A stretch of 64,000 nucleotides of DNA from Filimonas zeae (lineage in GTDB: Bacteria; Bacteroidota; Bacteroidia; Chitinophagales; Chitinophagaceae): assembly GCF_014641615.1 (NCBI RefSeq), contig NZ_BMIB01000005.1, positions 200,150-264,149 on the forward strand. The letters are read 5' to 3'. How positions within the stretch are numbered: position 1 is the stretch's first letter; each line of letters starts with the position of its first letter. The position numbers and the translations under genes were made by a program. Below the pieces are notes generated by a model that worked only from the letters and a program-made list of their open reading frames with translations, was not told the DNA's origin and did no database searches. Shown here piece by piece: positions 17,274 through 27,100 of this stretch.

Positions 17274-17816
17274 TTATATTCTGCAGTATACCACATCCAC
17301 CCCCACTCCCAGCTTCTGTTGAAACTCATTTATAAAAGCTTCCGTAAACGAAGGCCAGTTCCAGAAAGTAAAGCCCAGGTTACTGAAGCCCCAAACCCGG
17401 CTAAACTGATAAGTGTGAATTTCTGATATATTGTTACATGTGGGACAGGTGATATTGTTACTGATATTACCACCCCATTCATCCAGAAAATCCCAGTTAT
17501 CTTCTGCAACGTTTACACCACAATGGGGGCATATCACTTCCTCCATTCCAAGTTCTCCTGTATGAAACACCTGTCGTTGTGTAATAATTTCAAGCCCATT
17601 TACAGTAAGGTAGTCTGGCACAAACTCCGGATTTTCTGTAACAGCGGCTGCACCGGCAGACACTCCATATCCCCCTTCCGCGCCCAGTATACAGTCAGAA
17701 AGTTCAGGCTTTACAATATCCCGCGCCACAAGCCACTCCAATACATCGCGGGCCCGCTTTATAGGGTCAGGATGTTCTGACAGCCTGGATACTATAGAAA
17801 TGCTGTTATCACTCAT
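17274..17816 (-). CDS. Unknown protein with a four-cysteine zinc-ribbon
   Basis: 180 residues, soluble, no signal peptide. Two CxxC pairs, CPHC (about residues 95-98) and CPTC (about 123-126), form a probable zinc ribbon; between them lies an acidic aromatic stretch (NWDFLDEWGG). The C-terminus has another aromatic block (NLGFTFWNWPSF) and the motif GVGVDVVYCRI. No family recognised. It lies 29 bp after the MTHFR-like gene on the same strand, so both are probably cotranscribed and may act together. Confidence 0.7.
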   Translation of the reverse strand: MSDNSISIVSRLSEHPDPIKRARDVLEWLVARDIVKPELSDCILGAEGGYGVSAGAAAVTENPEFVPDYLTVNGLEIITQRQVFHTGELGMEEVICPHCGVNVAEDNWDFLDEWGGNISNNITCPTCNNISEIHTYQFSRVWGFSNLGFTFWNWPSFTEAFINEFQQKLGVGVDVVYCRI

Positions 17817-17845
17817 AACAAAGAATTTACTTTACAGCAGGTAGG

Positions 17846-18856
17846 TTACACAGCAGCCACTTCTTCGGGCTCTTGAGCCAGTACCTGCTCCACAACAACC
17901 GGTGCTGCTACCGGTTTTACAAGTTGTATCACATTCTGTAACAATACATGCGCTGCGTCAATCTCTTCTTTTTTAATAGAGATGCTTTCTATGTTAAAGC
18001 CTATAGGAATATTTTTATCTGCGGCATAGCTGATAATCTCTGCTGCAATTTTGGTGGCGGTAGTTACAGACGATTCCAGAATGTCTTTGGAGTGCTTCAG
18101 ATCGTTATACAGCCATTTTGGAACTTCAATACCCAGCCATTCCATAAACTGCAATGTTTTTAAACTACCGCAGGGGGCCAGGGTGAATATGATAGGGGCC
18201 ATGGCTTTGCCATGTTCTGTTGCGTGGTAATAATAATCTGACAGTACATTTTTTGTATCGTTCAGATTGTATACACATTGCGATACAAAGAAGCGACAAC
18301 CTTTATCCATTTTATGAAAAATGCGCAAGTGTTCATCCCCTTTTTTACTGTGTCGCTCCGGTATGGTTACGCCACCCAGCATCAGCCTTTCGCAGTTTTG
18401 CTGTCTGGCCGCATAAGCATCGTTTAGCGAGAAGCGGGTAGCTTCTATCTGTTGCTGTGAAGAAGCGCCTACAAACACGGCATAGTCTATAGCCTCGTTT
18501 TCCTTCAGCCAGCTGGTAAACTGCTCCTGCGTTTGATTGGCAATACTCTTGTAAATAATCTTAGGCACTTTCAGTGCGCCCAGGTATTGCTGCGCGTATA
18601 CTTCGGGCGCTATGGTATGTATAAAGGAAAAAGTACGCTCCTTTTCGGTACGGGTGCTTTCATCCTGAATATCATATAAAATAAGCCCATCAACAGGCAT
18701 ATGCTGCAGCCGCTCCATCTGGTTATTGGCAATGACAATTACCCGCTCCGGATCGGTAGTAATTTTGGGCGGGGTTAAACTGTAAAACACCAGTCCGGAT
18801 GCACCTTCTGTAAGCTTGCTGTTGAGATTACTTTTCATGTTGATAGATTGCTTCAT
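17846..18856 (-). CDS. Methylenetetrahydrofolate reductase-like protein lacking key catalytic residues
   Basis: 336 residues, predicted TIM barrel. The N-terminal strand GLVFYSLTPPK matches the SFEFFPPK start of MTHFR, and RFFVSQCVYN matches the ITQFFFD strand with its conserved Gln. But Ser26 stands where the catalytic Glu (Glu28 in E. coli MetF) should be, and the LRGD block is replaced by FVGAS. The C-terminal 30 residues are a Pro/Val/Glu-rich tail not found in MetF. It may bind folate or flavin, or act on another C1 or methyl substrate; ordinary MTHFR activity is doubtful. The next gene in the operon encodes a zinc-ribbon protein. The superfamily assignment is by recognition of these motifs. 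Confidence 0.65.
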   Translation of the reverse strand: MKQSINMKSNLNSKLTEGASGLVFYSLTPPKITTDPERVIVIANNQMERLQHMPVDGLILYDIQDESTRTEKERTFSFIHTIAPEVYAQQYLGALKVPKIIYKSIANQTQEQFTSWLKENEAIDYAVFVGASSQQQIEATRFSLNDAYAARQQNCERLMLGGVTIPERHSKKGDEHLRIFHKMDKGCRFFVSQCVYNLNDTKNVLSDYYYHATEHGKAMAPIIFTLAPCGSLKTLQFMEWLGIEVPKWLYNDLKHSKDILESSVTTATKIAAEIISYAADKNIPIGFNIESISIKKEEIDAAHVLLQNVIQLVKPVAAPVVVEQVLAQEPEEVAAV

Positions 18857-19047
18857 AACGCAGTAGCGCCAAAAGTAGAAGCAGATTGTTACCTGGCAAA
18901 ATTTAATGTTCCCCCGGTGCTCCTTAGGGCTTTACCTGCCGGTATACACGTAAAAAGCGTGTGGTGCTGCTAATTTGCGAAGCCTGGTTTTAAAATCTTA
19001 AGGTTTAAAAAGGTATATTGGAATGTTTATTGCGACTTTACAGGCTT

Positions 19048-19443
19048 ATGCTGGATATTCTTACACTGATACAACACACGAAAGACCTGATGCTCAATGA
19101 AAAACTGGGCACTGCACCCGATGTGAGTGTACTGATACAGGAATACCCCATAGACCCCGAAGCGCCTGAAAAGGGTGTTTTTGAATTACGCACGGCACTT
19201 CATATCAGCGATACTATTTATGCCAGCGCCAGTCCTATACTGGACATTAACCATCTAATACACTGTGCGCAGGATTTGCTGGCAATGGTAGAGTTAGGCG
19301 CTCCGCTGCCGGTATTAAAAAAGGTTCAGTCTTTTCTGCTTCCCGCTTTTAACAATTTTAAGGGTAAGGCCTACGACCTTAGTATTACACTTTCGCTGCC
19401 GGGTATATTTACCCCTTATCAGCTTTTTCACCGCAAGGGGTAA
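19048..19443 (+). CDS. Small conserved-looking protein of unknown function
   Basis: 131 residues from the ATG at 19048; the longer frame starts with TTG at 19018 and is less likely. No signal peptide, membrane helix or recognised motif. The sequence is mostly helical (MLDILTLIQHTKDLMLNEKLG at the start) with one probable strand pair (GVFELRTALHISDTIYAS). It stands between the divergent MTHFR-like operon and the PaiA-like gene, 102 bp before the latter. Confidence 0.55.
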   Translation: MLDILTLIQHTKDLMLNEKLGTAPDVSVLIQEYPIDPEAPEKGVFELRTALHISDTIYASASPILDINHLIHCAQDLLAMVELGAPLPVLKKVQSFLLPAFNNFKGKAYDLSITLSLPGIFTPYQLFHRKG

Positions 19444-19545
19444 CTACAAATTGGCCTACCCTGTATATACAAACCGGTCTGTCAATACCAACCTACACAG
19501 TACTAATTTCGTTGCATTCCGCTCAACAGAACAAATGCATACTAC

Positions 19546-20070
19546 ATGGAAGCAATAGCAATACAACCGGTTACCACAAATGATATAGAAGCTTTGCAAC
19601 AAATAGGCAGACAAACTTTTAATGAAACCTTTGCAGCTTTCAATACAGCAGCTAACATGGCTCAATATCTGGAAGAAGGCTTTTCAGCAGACAAACTAAG
19701 AGATGAACTGAATAACCCTGATTCTGAATTTTACTTTGCCATGTGCAATAAGGATGTAGTGGGATATCTGAAAGTAAACGCAGGCACCTCTCAAACGGAA
19801 TTGAAAGGAGAGCAGGCACTGGAAATAGAACTTATTTATGTGCTGCAACAATATCATGGTAAGAAAGTGGGGCAAGTACTTTACGGGAAGGCGTTACAGC
19901 TTGCCCGGGAAAAAGATGTTACCTACCTGTGGCTGGGCGTTTGGGAAGAAAACCAGCGCGCCATTCGCTTTTACAGCAAAAATGGCTTTGTAGCATTTGA
20001 CAAACACATTTTTAAGCTGGGCGATGATGAGCAAACGGATATTATGATGAAGAAACATTTGAAGTCATAA
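19546..20070 (+). CDS. GNAT N-acetyltransferase, PaiA-like (polyamine acetyltransferase type)
   Basis: 174 residues. It resembles Bacillus PaiA over the full length: TFNETFAAFN near residue 25, NMAQYLEEGFS near 37, GYLKVNAG near 70, EIELIYVLQQYHGKKVGQVLYGKA (the acetyl-CoA pyrophosphate loop, here Q-x-x-H-G-K-K-V-G) and YLWLGVWEENQRAIRFYSKNGF. PaiA acetylates spermidine and spermine; the family is wide, so substrate is by similarity only. A perfect 12-bp stem terminator follows. Confidence 0.82.
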   Translation: MEAIAIQPVTTNDIEALQQIGRQTFNETFAAFNTAANMAQYLEEGFSADKLRDELNNPDSEFYFAMCNKDVVGYLKVNAGTSQTELKGEQALEIELIYVLQQYHGKKVGQVLYGKALQLAREKDVTYLWLGVWEENQRAIRFYSKNGFVAFDKHIFKLGDDEQTDIMMKKHLKS

Positions 20071-20086
20071 AAGTAGCCATATACAA

Positions 20087-20114
20087 ACATGCCCGGAATT
20101 ACTTCCGGGCATGT
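20087..20114. terminator. Strong hairpin between convergent genes
   Basis: A perfect 12-bp stem (ACATGCCCGGAA / TTCCGGGCATGT) with a TTAC loop lies between the acetyltransferase end (20070) and the TlpA-like gene end (20148). There is no long T-run on either side. Confidence 0.6.
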
Positions 20115-20147
20115 ACACTTGTTATAGTTATTACTTGCAGGCAGTTA

Positions 20148-21227
20148 TCATCTGCTCTGATATTTTGAAAACTCCGCTTCCAGTTTTTTCAGCTTTTCTA
20201 CCGGAAAAGATTTCAATTCTCTGGCAGCTTTAACAGCCTCACCTGCCGCTTCTGCTGCTTTGGAATTATCTCCCGCTTTAGCATATAAAGCAGCCATAGT
20301 GCTGTAAGTATCAGGAAAATCCATACTCCAGGGATATCTGGCTAATTGTTCCTGATAGCAATACGCTGCAAACGAATATACTTCCGGGGGAAGATTGTTT
20401 TTCCCATACACGGCATCTGTTACCGTAGAAAACCGGGGTTCATCATTGTGAGCAAACCATTCTTTGGCGAATACCAAAGCCTTATCCGGATTTGTTTTCA
20501 GCAGTGAGTAAAAGGTAAAATGGCCAGTCATAGGATAATACTTCAAGCCCGGATTAACAGCCAGTATTTTATCTATTGCTGCCAGCGCCTCTACCGGTTT
20601 GCCAGGATTACCCATAAAGGGATTAAGCTGCGGTATCACTTCACCATCCAGCGCCTGTAAACGCATATATTCCTTTCTGTCAGCCGATGCCTTAACAATA
20701 TCCCATTTTCCTGCAATTACCTCAGGCAACACGGCATCCAGCTGTTTAGGCTGACCAATCCATGCAATACGCCCCTGCTGATCTATTACATAAGCACAGG
20801 GTATACCTCTTTCTCCGGAGGCCCTGAGCCAGTTAGCAGCCATAAAGTTCCTATCCTCAGCTCCTACGGTATAAGCCATTTCAGCACCGCGCTTTGTTAC
20901 AAAACTATCCAATGCTTCTAAGGTAATACCGCGCCTTTCCATAATACTGATACCGGCCACGGTTACTTTGTCCTTATACGCTGCTGCCAGTTCAGACAAA
21001 TGCGGCATGCCGGCAATACAGGGTTTACACCAGGTAGCCCAAAACTCAACTACGTACACCTTTCCGTTCTCAAGGCTATTTACGGGTTCGCCTTTAAACC
21101 ACTTGCGCACTTTTACAGCAGGCGCTTTGTCGCCCACAGATAAGGTGGCAGCTTTTTGCTGACCATATATCAGAGAAACGTTCAGTATGGCCAGTACTCC
21201 TATCAAAGAAAAAATTCTCATCCGCAT
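20148..21227 (-). CDS. TlpA-like thioredoxin-fold exported protein
   Basis: 359 residues. Signal peptide (1-22), then a thioredoxin fold (about 30-160) with the redox motif WCKPC (Trp66, Cys67, Cys70) in the TlpA-typical context FWATWCKPC, and the cis-Pro region RGIPCAYVID. The C-terminal 190 residues are helical, TPR-like, ending in a coiled region (KAAEAAGEAVKAARELKS). It is probably periplasmic and reduces or oxidises disulfides of envelope proteins. It lies 22 bp after a second TlpA-like gene and is the last gene of a SusC-SusD locus. Its precise partner is unknown. Confidence 0.85.
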   Translation of the reverse strand: MRMRIFSLIGVLAILNVSLIYGQQKAATLSVGDKAPAVKVRKWFKGEPVNSLENGKVYVVEFWATWCKPCIAGMPHLSELAAAYKDKVTVAGISIMERRGITLEALDSFVTKRGAEMAYTVGAEDRNFMAANWLRASGERGIPCAYVIDQQGRIAWIGQPKQLDAVLPEVIAGKWDIVKASADRKEYMRLQALDGEVIPQLNPFMGNPGKPVEALAAIDKILAVNPGLKYYPMTGHFTFYSLLKTNPDKALVFAKEWFAHNDEPRFSTVTDAVYGKNNLPPEVYSFAAYCYQEQLARYPWSMDFPDTYSTMAALYAKAGDNSKAAEAAGEAVKAARELKSFPVEKLKKLEAEFSKYQSR

Positions 21228-21249
21228 ATACTATTATTTATCAGATGAT

Positions 21250-22722
21250 TTATCCTGCTTTCTTTGCCAGTTCAACCATAGCGCTCACTTCTTCCGCGCC
21301 TGCATCTTCCCCTTCGGTAAAGCCGGTGAATTTAAAGCGGACGTTACCGGCTTTGTCTATTACAAACTTGGTGGGAATACCGCTTACTTTATAGCTGCTT
21401 ACTACTTTGTTAACACCATCAGCCCCTTTCAGATCCATCAGCACCTGAAAAGGATAATTGTTGTCGGTAATATACTTTTTAGCATTCTCTGTAGCGTTCT
21501 CTTCTTTTTCCCAGGTGTGAATAAACAGGAAAGTCACGTCGGAGCTGTCTTTGTATTTATTCATGGCCAGCTTCATAGAAGGGAAAGATCTTTTACAGGG
21601 GCCACACCAGGTAGCCCAGAAATCAACTACTACAATTTTGCCTTTCAGCGATTCCAGCGAAACAGTTTGTCCGTTTACATCCTGTAGCGTAAAGCCCGGC
21701 GCTGGTTGTTTAATCATCTGCTTTGCAAACGCCGCTCTGGTTTTCTCTGCCAGTGCTTTGTTTACCGCTACCATATAGTCATCATATCCATCTGAGCTGC
21801 CTTTTACTTTTGCATACAGCGTACGCAGCATATCCTTCATTTCGCGGGTAGCCTGCCCTTCTTTTACAGAAGCATCAATCATATCAAACGCTTCTTTATC
21901 CTTGCCCAGGTTCATCAGCACTTTGGCATAAGTAACGTTTACACCCGCACGTACTGTTTTAGAACTGTCATGCGCCAGGCGAACGTAATACAATGCCTGA
22001 TCGTACTTTTTCTGCTGATAGTACAGATCGGCCAGTGCGGCTGAGTAGCTTACAAATCCGCTGGCCGCAAAGCCCGCGCCTGGCTGGTTACGCAGTGTAG
22101 TCATGTATTTGTAAGAGTTATCAGCCGCTTTTTTATACAGTCTGGCTGCATCTGCAAAGTTGCCTTTTTTAACAAACACCTGTGCAGGTGATGCCCAACC
22201 CTCGCCTTTCCAGGGGCCGGTTTCAATCATATCCGCATAAGCGATAGCCTTTTTTACATTATCGGCATTGGCATAAGCAGAGGAAACAGAGTTACGCGCA
22301 TAGTCGTATACAATTCTGTCGCTTCCGAATTTTGCTGGAGGAAATTTGGCAATCCATGCCTTAAATTTCTTCTCCTTGGCTACCGGATCTTTTTCGTTGT
22401 ATACCGCACTAACTTCTTCATCCCGCACCACAGCACCCAACGGGAAAGCGACTTTAGCAGCTTTGGTAATAGAATCGGATGTGTTGATCCTTTCAATCTG
22501 GTAAAAGAAACGGCGTGCAGTAAGCCAGTCTTCTTCGCTCTTACTTTTCAGCAGATCGTAAAGCTTATTCTGCAGCAGCGCCTTATCTGCCGGATTTTCC
22601 GACTTTACCAGGTTGCCAAAATACAGATTGAGCGAATCGCGCTGGTTAGCAGCGGTCTGCCCCATGGCCTGCTGGCAAAAGCCGGCCATGAGGAGGAATG
22701 AAACATAGAAGTTGCGCTTCAT
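21250..22722 (-). CDS. TlpA family disulfide reductase with N-terminal TPR-like region
   Basis: 490 residues. Signal peptide (1-22) and about 320 residues of TPR-like helices (AIAYADMIETG, LYYVRLAHDSSKT, AKVLMNLGKDKEA). A C-terminal thioredoxin domain follows (about 345-485) with WCGPC (Trp372, Cys373, Cys376) and the cis-Pro motif GIPTKFVID. Domain order is the reverse of the neighbouring 359-residue protein, whose thioredoxin part is N-terminal. It lies 25 bp after the SusD gene. Paired thioredoxin-fold genes are frequent at the end of non-glycan SusCD loci in this order of bacteria; their role in uptake is not known. Confidence 0.87.
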   Translation of the reverse strand: MKRNFYVSFLLMAGFCQQAMGQTAANQRDSLNLYFGNLVKSENPADKALLQNKLYDLLKSKSEEDWLTARRFFYQIERINTSDSITKAAKVAFPLGAVVRDEEVSAVYNEKDPVAKEKKFKAWIAKFPPAKFGSDRIVYDYARNSVSSAYANADNVKKAIAYADMIETGPWKGEGWASPAQVFVKKGNFADAARLYKKAADNSYKYMTTLRNQPGAGFAASGFVSYSAALADLYYQQKKYDQALYYVRLAHDSSKTVRAGVNVTYAKVLMNLGKDKEAFDMIDASVKEGQATREMKDMLRTLYAKVKGSSDGYDDYMVAVNKALAEKTRAAFAKQMIKQPAPGFTLQDVNGQTVSLESLKGKIVVVDFWATWCGPCKRSFPSMKLAMNKYKDSSDVTFLFIHTWEKEENATENAKKYITDNNYPFQVLMDLKGADGVNKVVSSYKVSGIPTKFVIDKAGNVRFKFTGFTEGEDAGAEEVSAMVELAKKAG

Positions 22723-22747
22723 AACTATTTATTTTTTGTACTCGTTG

Positions 22748-24130
22748 TTATTTGATGTACCCGTCGTTGTCTTTCAGGTTTGGATTGGAATTCATAGACT
22801 GCATAGGAATAGGATACAGTTGCTGAAAAGCTTTCCACTGAGGCTTTATAAGACTTAACACTTCCGTGGCCTTATCTGTACGCTTTAAGTTAAACCACCT
22901 GTCTGCTGTTTCTGTAAACAGCTCCACCCATCTTTCATGTAATAATGCTGCAAGCAGGGTTACTTTAGTTTCCGCACTTGTTTCGCCGAGGCCCGCTCGG
23001 CCACGCACCACATTAAGATCGGCCTGCGCACCGGATACATTATCCAGATTAGCTCTTGCCTCTGCTCTGTTCAGGTATACTTCAGCTAAACGAAGCATTA
23101 CCGGATATTCGTTTCCTGTGGTAGTAACGCGAACTTTATACTTGTAAGGATAATAGAAAGTTTTATTGTCGTATACGATAGATTTTGCCCAGCTTGCTTT
23201 ACGCAGATCATTTGCTTCAAAAGTATTGGCAAGGGTATCGTATAACACAAAAGCAGGTGAAGTACTGGCAGGCAAATACTGCGCACCGAAAGAAGTAGCA
23301 GCAACACCCGATGTGTTTACCAGTGATAACTGCCAGATGGTTTCGTTACTGGTATTCAGAAACACATTATCCAGGTTGGTAACAATGCTGTAAGTTCCAC
23401 TGTTGATTACTTCCGTTGCTTCCGTCTCCGCACCCGCCCAGTTGCCCGTATAGAGGTATACCTTTGACAGAAAAGCAGAAACCACTTTCTTATTAATACG
23501 GGCACGTTCTGTAGAAGGATATTTATCGGTTAACAACGCTTTGGCTTCTACCAGATCTTTTACTATTTGTGTACGCACAGCAGCAATAGCCGTTTTAGGC
23601 GTAAGACCTTCTTCTAATGCCTTAGTGGTTAGCGTTAACGGCACATCACCAAAATACTGGCTCAGGTAAAAGTACAGCCAGGCACGCCAGAACTTAGCCT
23701 CGCCCAGCAGCTGATTTTTTACAGAAGTGGTTAAACCGTTAGCAGCGGTAAGGCCTTCTATAGCATAGTTGGCCCTTCCTATACGTGCATATATAGCCGA
23801 CCACATGGTATTACCATCGTTACCGGCCGCCAGCGTGTTGTTTTTGAAATTATCGTAGCTGGTGTTAAGCAAAAAGTAACCTTCATCTGCACTCATAGCG
23901 CCAAAGGTAATTGCATAGTACATGGCCGAGCTGCTGCTGCCTGCTATAGCACTGTATATACCCAGCACGGAAGAGGTAGCTGTAGCGGAATCTGAAAAAG
24001 CCGTGCTGGCGTCGATATTGGTGGGAGGAATACCAGTTTCAATAAATTTTTTACAGGAAGAACCTGCTATGCCCAATACCAAAGCAGCTATTAAAAAGCG
24101 ATATTTTAAAGAAGATATTTGAAGCTTCAT
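22748..24130 (-). CDS. RagB/SusD family nutrient-uptake lipoprotein
   Basis: 460 residues from the ATG at 24130 (a GTG two codons upstream is in frame). Lipobox GSSC with Cys26, followed by KKFIETGIPPTNIDASTAF. SusD helices are visible: AKFWRAWLYFYLSQYFGDVPL near residue 150 (a highly conserved block), KVVSAFLSKVYLYTGNW near 215, and LRLAEVYLNRAEARANL with HERWVELFTETADRWFNLKRT near the C-terminus. It is 12 bp after the SusC gene. Ligand unknown; neighbouring TlpA genes suggest a peptide, metal or redox-related rather than polysaccharide cargo, which is inference. Confidence 0.93.
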   Translation of the reverse strand: MKLQISSLKYRFLIAALVLGIAGSSCKKFIETGIPPTNIDASTAFSDSATATSSVLGIYSAIAGSSSSAMYYAITFGAMSADEGYFLLNTSYDNFKNNTLAAGNDGNTMWSAIYARIGRANYAIEGLTAANGLTTSVKNQLLGEAKFWRAWLYFYLSQYFGDVPLTLTTKALEEGLTPKTAIAAVRTQIVKDLVEAKALLTDKYPSTERARINKKVVSAFLSKVYLYTGNWAGAETEATEVINSGTYSIVTNLDNVFLNTSNETIWQLSLVNTSGVAATSFGAQYLPASTSPAFVLYDTLANTFEANDLRKASWAKSIVYDNKTFYYPYKYKVRVTTTGNEYPVMLRLAEVYLNRAEARANLDNVSGAQADLNVVRGRAGLGETSAETKVTLLAALLHERWVELFTETADRWFNLKRTDKATEVLSLIKPQWKAFQQLYPIPMQSMNSNPNLKDNDGYIK

Positions 24131-24142
24131 TTTCACCAGATT

Positions 24143-27100
24143 TTAGAATGTTACATTTAATCCAACCGTGATTACCCGCAGCGGTGGCATAGAGGTTCCG
24201 GTTTCAGGATCGTACACATATTTGTTCTTTGAGGTCCACCACAGGTTTTGCCCCTGCAGAAATACCCGGCAATTTTCTACACGCATTTTTTTAATCAGTG
24301 CTGCCGGAAACGCATAGTTCATATTTACCGTACGTAAGCGCAGGAAGGAAGCATTACCCCATGTGGCGTTAGACGAACTCCATGAACCGTAAACAGAAGA
24401 AACGGTGGTTGCTTTAGGCAGTACATTGTTATCACCAGGTTTGGTCCAGCGGTTTAACCAGAACGTTGGCTGGTTGCCATTAGACAATACCCCTGGTGCA
24501 TTCAGCGGATAAATGGTGCCATCCTGTACCGTATACTGGAAAAAGAAACTTAACTCCAGCCCTTTATAAGTAAGAATGTTATTAAGGCCACCGTACATTT
24601 TAGGCGCCGTATAACCCGCCATAGAACGGTCGGTGCTAAAGTTGGGAGTAAAAGTAAGACTGTCTTTAGTGGCATCGCGGTAAAGCGGTTTTCCTGTAGC
24701 AGCATCTACACCCATATAATTAAAACGCATTACCATGCTCAACGGCTTTCCTAACAAATTCTGATTGTAGAAGAAATAGCTGGGGCTGGCGCTGATAAGG
24801 TTTGTACGCGGAATGGTAAGGTTGAAAGCAGTTTTCCAGCCAAAGTTTTTACTGCGTATGTTATCGGTTTTCAACTCCAGCTCTACCCCGGTGTTGCGTA
24901 TTACCGCGTCGAAGTTAGAGGCATAGGAGTTAAACCCTGCCTGATCGGAAAGCGAGAGGAAGCCCAGCTGATCCGGTGTGCGGTTACGATAGTAATTGGC
25001 AGTTACCTCTACCCGGTTATCCAGGAAAGCCATATCTAAACCCATTTCCAGTTTAAAGGTATTTTGCCAGTGCAGCGTGGGGTTGGAAATACGGGTAGGC
25101 GCCAGCGCAGTAGCGTTTTGATAAGTACCGGAAGGCGAGTAAAACGCGCGGTACAGGTACTCCTGAATCTGATCGTTACCGGTGCGGCCATAACTGGCAC
25201 GCAGCTTACCAAACGTAAGGAAAGACCAGGAACGTGCAAAGTCTTCTTTAGAAAACACCCAACCTGCACCCAGCGACCAGAATTTTCCAAAACGGAAATC
25301 AGGACCAAAACGGGAAGAACCATCGGTTCTTACCACACCATTAAACAGATATTTAGATTTCCAATCGTATGTAACCCTTGCAAAAGCTGAAGTATACCTG
25401 TAAGCAGTGTAATTATAGCTGGGTATACCGTAACTACCCGCTCCGGCAAGACTACCTGTTAACACTGCAGTGCTGTAATTATCTGCGGTTTGAGACAGGG
25501 AGGTATTAACAGTACTCTGAAAAGCGCCACCCAATAAGCCGGTTAATCTGCCTTCTCCTATATTACGGGTGTAGGTTGCCTGTGGCTCCCATATGTAAGA
25601 ACGTTGATTAATAAATACAAAACGGGCAGAATTGGTAGGCGTGCTTGAACCTGTTGGGTTTTTAGATACGGCCGGCTCTGCCAGACTCTGATCCATCTGC
25701 ATATTGTTGTATCCAAAACTGGATTTAATATCTAACCCTGGCAGTATAGTATAGCGCAATACTGCATTCGCCATCAGGTTGTGCGATTTGCTGCCATACT
25801 TCTTCAACCGTATTGCTTCCGGGTTATTAAAATTGGCATTCCAATATAAAGAGCCATCGGAATTATACAGCGGCATGTTAGGTGGCAGAATATATAACGC
25901 ACTCAGATCGTTTAAAGGCAGATTGGTATTTTCATACGAATAGTTTACCGATACATTGGCATTGAATTTTCTATCCAGTCCGGTATGGTCTGCGTTAAAA
26001 CGCGAAGAGATACGACGGTTGCTGTAATCGCCGGGAAATACAGGTGTTTCGTAATGATACCCGGAGCTTAACAGAAAACGTGTTCTGTTATCGCCTCCGG
26101 AAACAGTAGCCTGCACATCAGAAAGCTTAGCAGTATTACCCAGATATTTGTCCTGCCAGTCAGTAGTAGTTGTGGAATCCCAAACCAACAGATCAGGCGC
26201 AGTAGATACAGAAGGAGTGCCTGCTTCATTGGCAAACGCCTCTTTACGCATCTGGCGGTACTGCTGCGTATTCATCATAGGAATATAATGCCCTACTTTA
26301 CCCATACCCTGATAGGCTGTAACATTCAATTTGGTTTTACCTGCTTTTCCTTTTTTAGTGGTAATAAGCACAACACCATTAGAACCACGCGCCCCGTAAA
26401 TAGCGGTTGCATCCGCATCTTTTAATATGTCAATGCTTTCAATTTCTGAAGGGTTAATCATGCTGAAGGGGCTTAAGCCACCCGCAGCTGCTGAAATACC
26501 TCTTCCGTTTACATCATTAAAAAACGGCGCAGAATTATCACTCATATTAAAAGGCACGCCATCCACTATATACAATGGCTGGCTACCCAGACTTGAAGGA
26601 TCGATAGAGTTATTACCTCTTATTTGTATAGTAACCCTGGAGCCTGGTAAGCCGTTGCTTTGTGTAACCAGTGCACCAGCCACACGCCCCTGTAAAGCAT
26701 TCAGCGGGTTGGCAATAGGCTGTTTGGAAATTTCTTCTGCGCGGAGCGTACTGGTAGAACCCGTGCTTTTGAGCTTGGTAGTAGTACCATACCCTATTAC
26801 AATAGTTTTACCCAACTCGCTGATAGTAGCGGTAAGTTGAATGGCAATAGATCTGCCACCATTTACAGGTACCAGTTTAGTGTCGTACCCTACATAAGAT
26901 ACTTCCAGCGTTGCTTTATCATCTACACCTGCAATTCTGAAATGCCCGTTTTTATCGGTACCCGCACCCTGGGTGGTACCTTTTACTTTTACTGCTGCTC
27001 CGGCCAATGGCTGACCTTCCGCATCGGTAACAATACCGGTAATATCCTGCGGGGGAGGTGCTGTTGCTAACACTGCGCTTTGCGCTTTTGCCTTTACTAT

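Noticed and set aside
17846..18856. Ordinary metF gene
   Set aside because: The catalytic Glu and the LRGD block are missing, so canonical reductase function is not assigned.
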